Source: Actinomycetes bacterium (GTDB lineage: Bacteria > Actinomycetota > Acidimicrobiia > Acidimicrobiales > Aldehydirespiratoraceae). Taken from it: a stretch of 64,000 nucleotides of DNA. The stretch is taken from positions 1-64,000 of the forward strand of contig JAJRXC010000005.1 of assembly GCA_024276495.1 (NCBI GenBank), given 5' to 3'. This document shows, in pieces, positions 10,350 through 18,734 of this stretch. The translations under genes were made by a program, and so were the position numbers. The notes under the pieces are model-generated. The model saw only the letters and a list, made by a program, of their open reading frames with translations. It ran no database searches and had not been told where the DNA came from. How positions within the stretch are numbered: the stretch's first letter is position 1; each line of letters begins with the position of its first letter.

Positions 10350-11492
10350 TCAGCCGACGAAGGAGGCCTGTTCCCAGACTCGTCCGTCGAGCAGATCGCC
10401 GACCGCGGCGATGTAGCCGACGGCATCGGCGGTTCGCCATCGGCCGGAGAACCAGACGCCGAGGCAGCCCCAGAGATCTCCGGCGTGGTAGGTGGCGCCC
10501 CGTTCGACGGTGTTGAGCCACGTGAGCTCGCCTTCGTAGCAGGATCTCCAGACCGCGTAGGTGTAATCGGCGTTGTAGGCGGTCGACGCGATGGCATCGT
10601 CCATCGCCGGCCCGTGGTAGGGGTAGCGGACTTGGAGGATGCCCAGCGATTCGGGGCAGGGAGAGAGGTTTCGCACGCTCGGGTGACAGTTGTTCGGGTC
10701 GTTGCTCAGGTCCCCGCCGTTGCGCTGGTCCCACCACGACTCCTTGACCACCTGGGCTCGCACGACGTCCTCGTCGATCCCCCACTTGCACGCGGCCCAC
10801 TGCAGGATCTCGTCGGTGGTGCCGGTGAAGTCACCGTCGACCCGGGGGATGTCGGGGTGGGGTCCGCGACCGGTCGTCGTGTTGTACGGCGTGTTGTCGG
10901 GCCGCGTCTCGACCGCCGCTCGTACCGACCGGGCGCATTGCTCACCCGATGGGAGAACCGAGCCGGGGGCAAGCGTTTCGAACCGGTTGCCGGCCGGGGG
11001 AGTGGGGGTCACCGGGTCGGGGGCGCCGCCGCAGGCCCCTCCCGACCGGATCGTCACCGTGGGTGATCCGGCGTAGCGCCACAGGAAGGTGGCGGTTTCG
11101 GCGCGGGTGACGGGACGGTCGGGGCTGAAGGTGGTCGGGGTGGTGCCGGTGGTGATGCCGGTGGTGGCCATCCATGCGACGGCTTGGGCGAAGAAGGCGT
11201 TGGGTTCGACGTCGAGGAACGAGTCGGTTCCGAGCGTGGGTGATCCGGCGTAGCGCCACAGGAAGGTGGCGGTTTCGGCGCGGGTGACGGGACGGTCGGG
11301 GCTGAAGCAGCCCGGGGTGGTGCCGGTGGTGATCGATTCGTCCACCAGCCATTGCACCGGGGCCTCGTAGTACACGTCTGCGCTGACGTCACCGAAACCA
11401 CCCGCGGCGGCGAGGGGCGCGGGCGCCACGGAGGTGACGGTCAGCGAGGCGAACACGATGGCGAACGCGAAACGTGAACGGACGTCGGTCAC
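10350..11492 (-). CDS. SLH-repeat surface protein with lytic-transglycosylase-like domain
   Basis: A 380-residue exported protein. A signal peptide ends near the APLAAA at about residue 30. Two SLH-type repeats of 59 residues follow (each with FxDV...W, ITTGTTP, FSPDRPVTRAETATFLWRYAG), which would attach it to the cell wall. After a Pro-rich linker, the C-terminal 200 residues contain a helix with VVKESWW (candidate catalytic Glu) and SLGILQVRYPYHG. This order resembles goose-type/SLT lytic transglycosylases (E-S then G-x-x-Q-V). Six or more Cys residues in this domain could form disulfides. GTG 11492 has a GAGGA site 5-6 bases upstream. Enzymatic activity is inferred. Confidence 0.75.
   Translation of the reverse strand: MTDVRSRFAFAIVFASLTVTSVAPAPLAAAGGFGDVSADVYYEAPVQWLVDESITTGTTPGCFSPDRPVTRAETATFLWRYAGSPTLGTDSFLDVEPNAFFAQAVAWMATTGITTGTTPTTFSPDRPVTRAETATFLWRYAGSPTVTIRSGGACGGAPDPVTPTPPAGNRFETLAPGSVLPSGEQCARSVRAAVETRPDNTPYNTTTGRGPHPDIPRVDGDFTGTTDEILQWAACKWGIDEDVVRAQVVKESWWDQRNGGDLSNDPNNCHPSVRNLSPCPESLGILQVRYPYHGPAMDDAIASTAYNADYTYAVWRSCYEGELTWLNTVERGATYHAGDLWGCLGVWFSGRWRTADAVGYIAAVGDLLDGRVWEQASFVG
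11058..11307. repeat. Near-perfect direct DNA repeat inside the SLH gene
   Basis: A 73-base block at 11058-11130 is identical to 11235-11307. After 6 differing bases a further 20 bases are again identical (11137-11156 and 11314-11333). The period is 177 bases, or 59 codons, exactly one SLH repeat. Third-codon positions are also identical, so this is a recent duplication or gene conversion. Confidence 0.9.
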
Positions 11493-11568
11493 TGATCCTC
11501 TTCCATGCCCGCGGCGCCGACGCTAGCCGATCGTGGGAGGTGGGCGCCGGGGGCGGACCGGTTGTCGG

Positions 11569-12108
11569 TCAGGCGGCGCCGAACTCCGGATCGTTGGGGT
11601 CGGGGCCCCGGGGCGGGGTTCGTGGCCACACGAGGTGGTCGTCGATGAAAAGGCCGAAGGTCGCGCCCGGGCGGGGGTTTCCGACGATGATCCCGAACCC
11701 CTCGATGCCGAGCCGATCGAACTCCTCGACGCTGATCTGGGTGACGCACTCCGGCCGGGCTCCCGGCTCGACACCGGGCGAGTAGATCGCGAGGAGCGGA
11801 GTCCAATCGGGCCGTGCCGTCGCGGGGTTCGGTGGGGAGATGGCGACCATGAGCGCGACGCCGCCGGTGAAGCTCGCGGCGAGGGCCGCGAGCTCCCGGG
11901 CGACGCCGAAGGCGAGCAGCACCAGCACGAGGATTCCGCCGGCGACCAGCATCAACGTCAGTCGCTCGACCCGACTCGTCGTGTGGTCGGGTCGCGGAGC
12001 GGCGGTGCCGACGAAGGTGCGATACGGGCGCAGATCGAGATCGGGGGGATCGTCGATGAGCACGCGGGCCTGAAAGGCGCGTTGTTCCTCGTGCCAGCGC
12101 AGATCCAT
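11569..12108 (-). CDS. Hypothetical membrane protein
   Basis: A 179-residue protein that I do not recognise. After a charged N-terminal region of about 45 residues there are two closely spaced hydrophobic helices (about 49-68 and 73-92), like a hairpin anchor. A C-terminal soluble domain with ISVEEFDRLGIEGFGIIVGNP follows. The layout (cytosolic start, TM hairpin, soluble C-domain) is common in small actinobacterial PH-domain or YcxB-like proteins, but I see no diagnostic motif. It lies between the SLH gene (76 bases away) and the SMP-30 gene on the same strand. Confidence 0.6.
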   Translation of the reverse strand: MDLRWHEEQRAFQARVLIDDPPDLDLRPYRTFVGTAAPRPDHTTSRVERLTLMLVAGGILVLVLLAFGVARELAALAASFTGGVALMVAISPPNPATARPDWTPLLAIYSPGVEPGARPECVTQISVEEFDRLGIEGFGIIVGNPRPGATFGLFIDDHLVWPRTPPRGPDPNDPEFGAA

Positions 12109-12156
12109 CCGCCGAAGCTACGCCGGAGGCCGCCGACCGGGCCACACCGGCGATGG

Positions 12157-13068
12157 TCAGAGATGGGCGAAGCAGGGCTCGGGACGACCCTGCACACCGA
12201 CGTCGATCGCCATCAGGTCGCCGGGGGTGAACCCGTCACGTCCCGGCGCCGACGGCTTCGAGCCGGCCGCGCCGATCGAGGTGACGAACAGCGTCTCGAG
12301 GTCGGGACCGCCGAACGCCGGCATCGTCGGTTTCTCGACGGGTACCTCGACGCGGCGGTCGATCGTCCCGTCGGGGGTCACCCGGATGAGTGACCAGGCA
12401 TAGATCGACGCCGACCAGTAGCAGCCGTCGGCATCCACACAGGCTCCGTCGGGCTTGCCGGGGAGCGGTCCGTAGTCGAGGAACGGGCGGAGGTTTCGGT
12501 GTTCGCCGGTGTCGGTGTCGTAGTCGGCGACCATGACCATCCGGGTGGGGCTGTCGGCGAAGTACATGCGGCCCCGCTCCGGATCGAAGGCGATGCCGTT
12601 CGGCACGCCGATGTCGGTCTGGAGGACCGCGACCGACCCGTCGCACGACACCTGGTAGAGGCTCCCGGTGGTCTTCGCGGCGCTGGTGTCGGGCCACATC
12701 GTGCCGACCACCATGCGGCCGGCAGGGTCGGTTCGTCCGTCGTTGAGCCGGTTGCCGGTGGTCGGCGGCTCCAGATCGATCCAAGGAGTGGTCTCGCCAT
12801 CAAACCAATCGAGCCACACGAGCTGGTTCTCCATCGCCACCAGAAGCCGCCCGATGTCGACGGTGAGCGCGATGGATCCGGGTCGACCCTCGAGCGTGCG
12901 GTACTGGTTGTGGCCGGACTGCGGATCGTGGCGATGGATCCGGTGGCGGTCGATGTCGACCCAGTAGAGGACCTGCTCGGCTTCACTCCACACCGGACAT
13001 TCCCCGAGCAGGGTCTCGCCGGTGAGCTCGTCGCCGGTGAAGGCCCTGCGGATCTCGACGGCGCTCAC
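12157..13068 (-). CDS. SMP-30/gluconolactonase/LRE family protein
   Basis: A 303-residue six-bladed beta-propeller lactonase. Metal ligands are visible in LGECPVW (Glu), NRLNDGRTD (Asn and Asp), VPNGIAF (Asn) and KPDGACVDADG (Asp), in the order expected for SMP-30 and regucalcin. They hydrolyse sugar lactones such as glucono- or xylonolactone in oxidative sugar pathways. The start is GTG 13068, because the propeller begins there and the preceding small frame ends with an overlapping GTGA. The fragments beside it suggest that a sugar-acid catabolic cluster once stood here. Confidence 0.88.
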   Translation of the reverse strand: MSAVEIRRAFTGDELTGETLLGECPVWSEAEQVLYWVDIDRHRIHRHDPQSGHNQYRTLEGRPGSIALTVDIGRLLVAMENQLVWLDWFDGETTPWIDLEPPTTGNRLNDGRTDPAGRMVVGTMWPDTSAAKTTGSLYQVSCDGSVAVLQTDIGVPNGIAFDPERGRMYFADSPTRMVMVADYDTDTGEHRNLRPFLDYGPLPGKPDGACVDADGCYWSASIYAWSLIRVTPDGTIDRRVEVPVEKPTMPAFGGPDLETLFVTSIGAAGSKPSAPGRDGFTPGDLMAIDVGVQGRPEPCFAHL

Positions 13069-13241
13069 GCCGGTGCCGCCTCGGCCGGTCCTGGGAGCCG
13101 TTTGGCGGGGTCGAAGCATGGTCGGTCGGCGTCGATCTCGGGAAGGGTATGGTGTATCGCCTCGTGGTCGAGGTCGTCGGCCCGGAGATCGACGCTCCGG
13201 ATCCCGGCCCCGAGGGCGCCCGTGAGCGGCAGCACGTCCAT
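13065..13241 (-). pseudogene. Short frame resembling the N-terminus of a TauD/TfdA dioxygenase
   Basis: A 58-codon frame from ATG 13241 whose first 20 residues (LTGALGAGIRSVDL) resemble the opening strands of TauD/TfdA alpha-ketoglutarate dioxygenases. The rest of that fold, including the HxD...H iron site, is missing. The later residues do not match the family. The stop overlaps the start of the SMP-30 gene (GTGA), so it could still serve as a translated leader. A gene fragment is my preferred reading. Confidence 0.4.
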
Positions 13242-13407
13242 GTCGTCCGACGATAGCCCCCCGTCCCCGGCAGGCCCACCGGAACGAACCGGCGTGGTGG
13301 CCGTCGATCCTCGCCCCGGATCGGATGCTGCCTCGTGCGGCCCACGATGTCATCTCCGCCTATTGCCGTCCGGGCGACGCTCGCTGTCGACGGACCGTGT
13401 CGCCCCG

Positions 13408-13704
13408 CTACCGAGATGGTCCGACCGGCGCGGCTCGCGAGAAGACGGTGTACCCACCGTCGACACAGACTTCCTGGCCGGTGTGGTACGTCAGCGTGGG
13501 ATCGGCGAGGAAGGCACCGACCTCACGGAACTCGTCGGGGTCGGCCCCGCGTCGCACCGGGGTGCGCCGGGTGGTCGCCTCGCGGAACCTGTCGTCGGCG
13601 TAGGGGGCGGCGGCCAGTTCGGTGACGTTCCATTCGGGCAGCAGCGAATTGACCCGAATCCGGTGGCGGGCGAGCTCGAGGCCGGTCGAGCGCCGGGAGA
13701 CCAC
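13408..13704 (-). pseudogene. C-terminal fragment of an SDR
   Basis: About 90 residues that match the last third of a short-chain dehydrogenase. LARHRIRVNSLLP is the helix-E/beta-F junction, and HTGQEVCVDGGYTVF is the C-terminal cofactor-side motif. The Rossmann half with TGxxxGIG and the YxxxK site is gone, and the frame begins 10 bases from the stop of the ABC permease. It is a truncated gene, probably cut when the neighbouring operon arrived (inference). Bases 13242-13407 between this and the TauD-like fragment show no coding signal that I trust. Confidence 0.7.
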
Positions 13705-13713
13705 CGCACCGCG

Positions 13714-14925
13714 TCAGGCGGGCCGGACCGCGTCGGCCGGATCCAACCGGGCCGCGCGCAGCGCGGGGTAGAGGCCGGCGAACGCGCCGAGGACGAGGGC
13801 GGCGACGACGCCGGCGCCGAGCGCCGCGATGGGGATGTCGACCCGCCAACCCTGCTGCTCGGCGTAGGCGTAGGTGACCGCGGCACCGAGCCCAGATCCG
13901 ATCAGGCCGCCGAGTGTGGCCAGCGACGCCGATTCGAGGACGAACTGCACGGCGACGTGACGACGGGTGGCCCCGAGCGATCGCCGCAGGCCGATCTCGC
14001 CGCGTCGTTCCAGCACGGAGATGATCATCACGTTGGCGATGCCGACGCCGCCCACGAGCAAGGCGACGCCCCCGAGGCCCAGGAGCAGGTTCTGGAGGTT
14101 CTCGTCGACCCGGGCCCGGGCTTCGAGGGCGTCGGACGGACGCGACACCTCGACTTCGTTGGGGTTCGCCGGGTTCACGGTTCGTGAGAGCACGCGGCGC
14201 ACCGCCTCCACCGCGTCGGGGTCGGCCCTGAGGTAGATCGCGGTCGGGATGATCTCGGCGCCGAGGAACTGCTCCGCCGCGACGTTTCCGATCAGCACGG
14301 AACGGTCGATGTCGGGGTTGAGTGGCAGCGGGTGGAGAATGCCGATCACCGCGAAGATGCGGCCGGCGATCTCGACCGTCGGCCCGCCCCGGAGGTCGAT
14401 GATCCCGAGACGTTCGGCCGCGACGGAGCCGAGCACGACGGTTGGCAGGGTCGCGGTTCCGGCGTCGAGGAAGCGGCCGTGGGAGATCGCGGCGTCGAGG
14501 GTGGTGAGCAACTGGGGCTCGGTGGCCAACACGTCGAGCCCGTTGGTGTTCTCGACGAAGCGGTTGCGGCGAACGTCGGTGTCCAAGGTCGACACCGACG
14601 ACGCGTTGTCGACCGGTCCGATCCGCCGGATCATCGCGGGCGCTTCCTCGGGCAGCTTCGCCCCCTCCCCGAGGACATCGCTTCCGGGCCGAACCTGCAA
14701 CAGATTCGTCCCCAACTCGTCGATCTCGGCGATGAGATCGGCCCGGCTGGAGGACGAGATTCCGAGCACGGCGACCATCGATGCGATCCCGATCGCGATT
14801 CCGATCGCGGTGAGAAATGTGCGTCCCCGTCGACTGCGCAGCCCATGGGTGCCGGTGGTCAAGGCGTCGGTCAGGAGCAGCCGGGAACGATGCGCCGGGT
14901 CGCGCCGTTTGCCGGGTTCGGTCAT
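13714..14925 (-). CDS. MacB-type ABC transporter permease (FtsX-like)
   Basis: A 403-residue permease of the MacB/LolE/FtsX type. One transmembrane helix near residues 35-58 (TFLTAIGIAIGIASM) is followed by a large periplasmic MacB-PCD domain (about 60-265). Three C-terminal helices follow, with the conserved VGGVGIANVMIISVLERRGEIGLRRSLGA stretch that contacts the ATPase. The start at ATG 14925 overlaps the ATPase stop by 4 bases (ATGA). With its ATPase, an adaptor lipoprotein and a second lipoprotein it forms an export or mechanotransmission system rather than an importer. The cargo is unknown. Confidence 0.9.
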   Translation of the reverse strand: MTEPGKRRDPAHRSRLLLTDALTTGTHGLRSRRGRTFLTAIGIAIGIASMVAVLGISSSSRADLIAEIDELGTNLLQVRPGSDVLGEGAKLPEEAPAMIRRIGPVDNASSVSTLDTDVRRNRFVENTNGLDVLATEPQLLTTLDAAISHGRFLDAGTATLPTVVLGSVAAERLGIIDLRGGPTVEIAGRIFAVIGILHPLPLNPDIDRSVLIGNVAAEQFLGAEIIPTAIYLRADPDAVEAVRRVLSRTVNPANPNEVEVSRPSDALEARARVDENLQNLLLGLGGVALLVGGVGIANVMIISVLERRGEIGLRRSLGATRRHVAVQFVLESASLATLGGLIGSGLGAAVTYAYAEQQGWRVDIPIAALGAGVVAALVLGAFAGLYPALRAARLDPADAVRPA

Positions 14926-15641
14926 CTCGCCACCTCCACGGCGCCGACGTGACCGAGGGTGTCGTCGACGACGAGTCCGTCGTGAAGGGTGACTCGACGG
15001 GGAAGGGTCGCGGCCAGTTCCCGGTCGTGGGTGATCACGATGATCGTGGCACCGTCGGCGTTGAGGTCCCGGAGCAGTTCGACGATCGCGGCCGAGGTGC
15101 GGCTGTCGAGGTTTCCGGTCGGCTCGTCCGCCAGGACGATTGCCGGGTCGCCGACGATCGCCCGGGCGATGGCCACCCGTTGGCGTTCGCCGCCCGACAT
15201 CTGGGGCGGCCGGTGGTTCATCCGGTGCCCGAGCCCGACCCGCCGCAGGGCGTCGGCGGCAACGGCTCGGCGTCGGCCGCTCCGGATGCCCTGGTAGAGG
15301 AGGCCCGTTGCCACGTTGTCGAGCGCGGAGACCGCCTCGAGGAGGTGGAACTGCTGAAAGACGAAGCCGATGCGGCGCGAGCGAAGACCGGCGAGGCCGG
15401 CATCGGACAGGGAGGCGACCCGCTGGTTCGCGATGATCACCTCGCCCCGGGTCGGTCGGTCGAGTGTGCCGATGACGTTGAGCAGTGTCGACTTGCCGGA
15501 TCCCGAAGCCCCGACGATCGCCACCAGTTCCCCGTCGTCGACGGACAGCGACACGCGGTCGAGGGCCCGAACCGGAGGGTTGCCGGGATAGTCCTTGCCG
15601 ACGTCGAGAAGCTGGAGGCGGGGTTCGCGTCGGTCGGTCAT
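14922..15641 (-). CDS. ABC transporter ATP-binding protein (MacB/LolD type)
   Basis: A 239-residue nucleotide-binding protein. The Walker A motif GASGSGKST, Q-loop FVFQQFHLL, signature MSGGERQRVAIARA, Walker B IVLADEPTG and H-loop ITHDRELA are all intact. GNLDSRTS after Walker B is typical of the LolD/MacB branch. The start is ATG 15641, overlapping the adaptor gene's stop by 4 bases (ATGA). It powers the permease encoded immediately downstream. Confidence 0.93.
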   Translation of the reverse strand: MTDRREPRLQLLDVGKDYPGNPPVRALDRVSLSVDDGELVAIVGASGSGKSTLLNVIGTLDRPTRGEVIIANQRVASLSDAGLAGLRSRRIGFVFQQFHLLEAVSALDNVATGLLYQGIRSGRRRAVAADALRRVGLGHRMNHRPPQMSGGERQRVAIARAIVGDPAIVLADEPTGNLDSRTSAAIVELLRDLNADGATIIVITHDRELAATLPRRVTLHDGLVVDDTLGHVGAVEVAR

Positions 15642-16693
15642 CGCTCCACCACCACCTGGTCGCCGACCGAGAGGTCGCCGGAGACTTCCGCCCGACCATC
15701 GAGCACCTCGCCGACCTCCACGCCGACGAGAGAGGTGCCGGCCCCGCGATCGGTCACGACTTCGACGGCGAAGCCTCCCTCGGCCAGGGCCAACAGGGCG
15801 CTGACGGGAACGAGCAGGACGTCCTGCGCGAGGATCTCGGTCACGGTCACCGTCGCCGACGACGCGTCTCCGGGGAGCGCATCGGCGACCCGGATCGTCG
15901 TTCGCCACACGGTCGTGCCGGCGGAATCGGTGGTCTGCTCCTGGGTGGAGACGGTGCCCTGGGTGGTGGTGCCGTCGGGCAACCGCACCTCGACCGCTGT
16001 GCCCTCGGCGAGGGCGCGGCGGTCGCGATTCGTCGTGTCGACCTGTACCGACGGTTCGGCGTCGTTGACGCGAAGACCGGAGAACGCGGCACCGACCCGT
16101 GCCGAGGACGCGATCCGCACCGGATCGGGCGCGAAGACGATCTGGGTGTTGTCCACCGCGCCCGTGACCGGCAAGCCGACCTCTTCTTGCCACTCCTCGA
16201 CGGCCTTTTCGGTCGATGCTCCGAATGTGCCGTCGACCGTGAGGTCGCCGCCGGCATCGAATCCTCCCTTCAGCAGGAAGAACTGGAGCTGGGCCACATC
16301 GAAGCCGCGGAGCAGCTGGATCCGGTTGCCGTTGTCGTCTCGGCCGCTGGTGTCGACCTTGGAGAGGTTCCGGTACATCGGAATCTCGCCCTCGGCCAGG
16401 AACCGTGGCCGATCGTCGGTGCGCACCAGCACCTCACCGAATCCGACGATGGTCCCGACGGCGGGCTGCCGGGTGACCGTGCCGGTGGCGGGGGTGTCGA
16501 CGTCCCACTCGTCGCCGTAGCTGACCGTGGCCCGGAACTGCCGTTCGGTGCGGAGATCGCCGCGGCTGACGGCGGCCGTCGTCGTCGGCGTGTCGGGTGC
16601 GTCGGAGGCGGCCGTTTCGGCCTCGGCGCTCGCGCAGGCTCCGGCGAGGGCGGCGACGACAGCGAGAGATGCCATGAACTTCGGGCGCCTCAC
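15638..16693 (-). CDS. Membrane-fusion-type lipoprotein with peptidoglycan-binding domain
   Basis: A 351-residue adaptor. A signal sequence with lipobox LAGAC (Cys20) leads into an efflux-adaptor-like beta region. It is interrupted by a peptidoglycan-binding domain (about residues 110-170: FDVAQLQFFLLKGGF...VDGTFGASTEKAVEEWQ). A C-terminal beta-barrel part carries the VLLVPVSALL hallmark of HlyD/MacA-like proteins. In Gram-positive bacteria such proteins link MacB-type transporters to the wall. The start is GTG 16693, overlapping the upstream stop (GTGA); the internal ATG 16675 would shorten the signal peptide. Confidence 0.85.
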   Translation of the reverse strand: MRRPKFMASLAVVAALAGACASAEAETAASDAPDTPTTTAAVSRGDLRTERQFRATVSYGDEWDVDTPATGTVTRQPAVGTIVGFGEVLVRTDDRPRFLAEGEIPMYRNLSKVDTSGRDDNGNRIQLLRGFDVAQLQFFLLKGGFDAGGDLTVDGTFGASTEKAVEEWQEEVGLPVTGAVDNTQIVFAPDPVRIASSARVGAAFSGLRVNDAEPSVQVDTTNRDRRALAEGTAVEVRLPDGTTTQGTVSTQEQTTDSAGTTVWRTTIRVADALPGDASSATVTVTEILAQDVLLVPVSALLALAEGGFAVEVVTDRGAGTSLVGVEVGEVLDGRAEVSGDLSVGDQVVVER

Positions 16694-17376
16694 CGGTCGA
16701 CCTCGTCGTTCGCGCCGATGAGCTCGTCGAACTCGGCGAAGGCCCGCTCGCAGACGGTGGCCGCTTCCTCGAACTCGGCGAAGTCGAAGTCGGGGTCGTC
16801 GAGGCTGTCGTTGGGCTGCGGATCCTTCTCGTCGGTCTCGCCCTCGATCGCGATGGCACCGTCGCCGTCGAGCTCCGGAATGTCGATGCCTTGTTCGGCC
16901 ATGCAGACGCTCCAGGCCAGCTGCGCGTCCTCGAACGCCGCCTCCTCTTCGGGGGTGAGGTCGAAGCTGTCGTCGATGTTCTCCAGATACCGGCTGCACT
17001 CGTCGCTGGCGACGTCGAAGGCGTCGGGGTCGAAGTCGTCCACGGACGACGAGGACTCCTGCGGGTCGGGTTCGACGCCGCCGACGTCTCCGAACGTGTC
17101 GACGCGCAGGCCGCCGGATCCGACGTCGGCGGTCTCGAAGTCGAAGCCGGCGTCGGACATGCACCGGTCGAACAGCTCGTACGCTTCCTCCACGTTCTCC
17201 GGGGCCTCGACGGTGTCGGTTCCGTTCTCGTTCGACGCCTGGTCGGTTGCCGACGTGTCGCCCAATGTGGCGATGCCGGTGTCGCCGGCACCCTCGCTCG
17301 GGGCGCAGGCCGTGGCGACCAGCATCATGGCGACGATGACCGCGGCGACGCGGCCGAAGATGGGAGTGGGGGACAT
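16690..17376 (-). CDS. Acidic lipoprotein, first gene of the MacB-type operon
   Basis: A 228-residue lipoprotein with lipobox VATAC (Cys24) and a strongly acidic mature part. Two similar segments each carry a helix with a Cys a few residues from an Asp/Glu patch (FDRCMSDAGFDF and WSVCMAEQGIDI), plus CSRYLEN and CERAFAEF. I know no family name. The paired RCM-x-D-x-GF/ID motifs look like an internal duplication. I recall comparable proteins preceding MacB-like operons in actinobacteria, which suggests a substrate-binding or sensor role (inference). Confidence 0.75.
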   Translation of the reverse strand: MSPTPIFGRVAAVIVAMMLVATACAPSEGAGDTGIATLGDTSATDQASNENGTDTVEAPENVEEAYELFDRCMSDAGFDFETADVGSGGLRVDTFGDVGGVEPDPQESSSSVDDFDPDAFDVASDECSRYLENIDDSFDLTPEEEAAFEDAQLAWSVCMAEQGIDIPELDGDGAIAIEGETDEKDPQPNDSLDDPDFDFAEFEEAATVCERAFAEFDELIGANDEVDR

Positions 17377-17450
17377 GGTGGGGGCTCCTTCGGTCTGATC
17401 CCGGGCAGCATGTCGAAGCGGCGCTGAAAGAAGCCTGTGAGGCGCTAAAC

Positions 17451-17471
17451 GAACGTTCAGTGAGTTACGAT
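17451..17471 (+). promoter_or_regulatory. P450 promoter with palindromic operator
   Basis: TACGAT (17466-17471) is 6 bases before ATG 17478, giving a leaderless start. The 8-base palindrome GAACGTTC (17451-17458) lies directly upstream, between the -35 and -10 positions. It is a plausible site for the TetR-family repressor encoded downstream in the same operon. Confidence 0.55.
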
Positions 17472-17477
17472 TCCGCC

Positions 17478-18734
17478 ATGGACTCGATCGATTTCTGCGA
17501 CTCCCACCTGTTCGACGATCCGTGGGACGTCTACAGCCGACTGCGCGCCGACGCCCCGATGTATCGCGACGAGATCAACGGCCTGTGGGTCGTCTCCCGC
17601 TACGACGACGTCGTGAAGGTGTCCCGGCATCCCGAGCTCTACTGCAGCAGCCAGGGCGTGCGACCCAAGGGGGCATCGGAGCTCTCCCTGCTGGCGATGG
17701 ACGACCCCGAACACACCCGGGTGCGACGTCTCGTCAACAAGGGGTTCACCCCGCGTCAGGTCCGACTTCTGTTGCCCCACATCCGGGATCTGTCGGCGCA
17801 GCTGGCCCGTGAGATCGGCGACCGGGGTGAGGTCGACTTCGTCAGCGAGGTCGCGATCCACGTGCCCCTGATCGTCATCGCGGAGCTGCTCGGACTCGAC
17901 CCCGAGACCCGGCTCGATCTCTACCGCTGGTCCGACGACATGATGGGCGGCGACGGACGCACCGACCCCGACGATCCGGCCCTGCTCGCCGCCATGGTCG
18001 CGTTCGGCGAGTACACGACGGTGCTGCAGGAGATCATCGCGGCCCGGCGGCAGGATCCGACCGACGACCTCATCTCGGTGCTCACCCGAGCCCACGACGA
18101 CGGGTCGCTGGCCGAGATCACCGAGGCGACGACGAAGCGCCGCCCGAGCGAGGACGACGACACGTTGGAGGAGCACGAGCTGCTGATGTTCCTCGTCGCC
18201 TTGCTGGTGGCCGGAAACGAGACGACCCGCAACGCGATCAGCGGGGGCCTGTTGGCCCTCAGCCGATTCCCCGACGAGCACCAGCGCCTGCTCGATCATC
18301 TCGACGACGAGGCGTTCCTCGACCTCGCGGTCGACGAGTTGATCCGATTCGTCTCGCCGGTGATGACCTTCTCGCGCACCGTCACCGAGGACCACGTCTA
18401 CGAGGGTGAGGACTTCACCCAGAAGTTGAGGGCTGGCGACAAGGTGCTGATGCTCTACCAGTCGGCCAATCGTGACGAACGGGTCTTCGACGACCCCGAT
18501 GGGTTGCGCCTCGACCGCGACCCCAACCCCCATGTCGCCTTCGGCATCGGTACCCACTTCTGCCTGGGCGCCAACCTGGCCCGGATGGAGGTGAAGGTCG
18601 TGTTCCAGGAGCTGTTGCGTCACCTGCCCGACATCCGGGTCCCCGACGGGATCGGAGCCGACCGGGGCGAGTCGACGCTGGTGCTCTCGTTGGCCAAGCT
18701 GCCGGCGGTGTTCACGCCGGTCGCGTCGTCGTGA
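17478..18734 (+). CDS. Cytochrome P450
   Basis: A 418-residue soluble bacterial P450. The I-helix oxygen-activation motif is AGNET near residue 250. The ExxR motif is ELIR (about 288-291), and the haem-binding loop is FGIGTHFCLG with the axial Cys near residue 353. It resembles actinobacterial steroid/fatty-acid-type P450s (CYP124/125/142-like layout), but the substrate is not assignable. ATG 17478 is preferred over GTG 17460, because the -10 box is correctly placed for it. A ferredoxin partner is not adjacent. The TetR gene overlaps its stop (GTGA). Confidence 0.92.
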   Translation: MDSIDFCDSHLFDDPWDVYSRLRADAPMYRDEINGLWVVSRYDDVVKVSRHPELYCSSQGVRPKGASELSLLAMDDPEHTRVRRLVNKGFTPRQVRLLLPHIRDLSAQLAREIGDRGEVDFVSEVAIHVPLIVIAELLGLDPETRLDLYRWSDDMMGGDGRTDPDDPALLAAMVAFGEYTTVLQEIIAARRQDPTDDLISVLTRAHDDGSLAEITEATTKRRPSEDDDTLEEHELLMFLVALLVAGNETTRNAISGGLLALSRFPDEHQRLLDHLDDEAFLDLAVDELIRFVSPVMTFSRTVTEDHVYEGEDFTQKLRAGDKVLMLYQSANRDERVFDDPDGLRLDRDPNPHVAFGIGTHFCLGANLARMEVKVVFQELLRHLPDIRVPDGIGADRGESTLVLSLAKLPAVFTPVASS

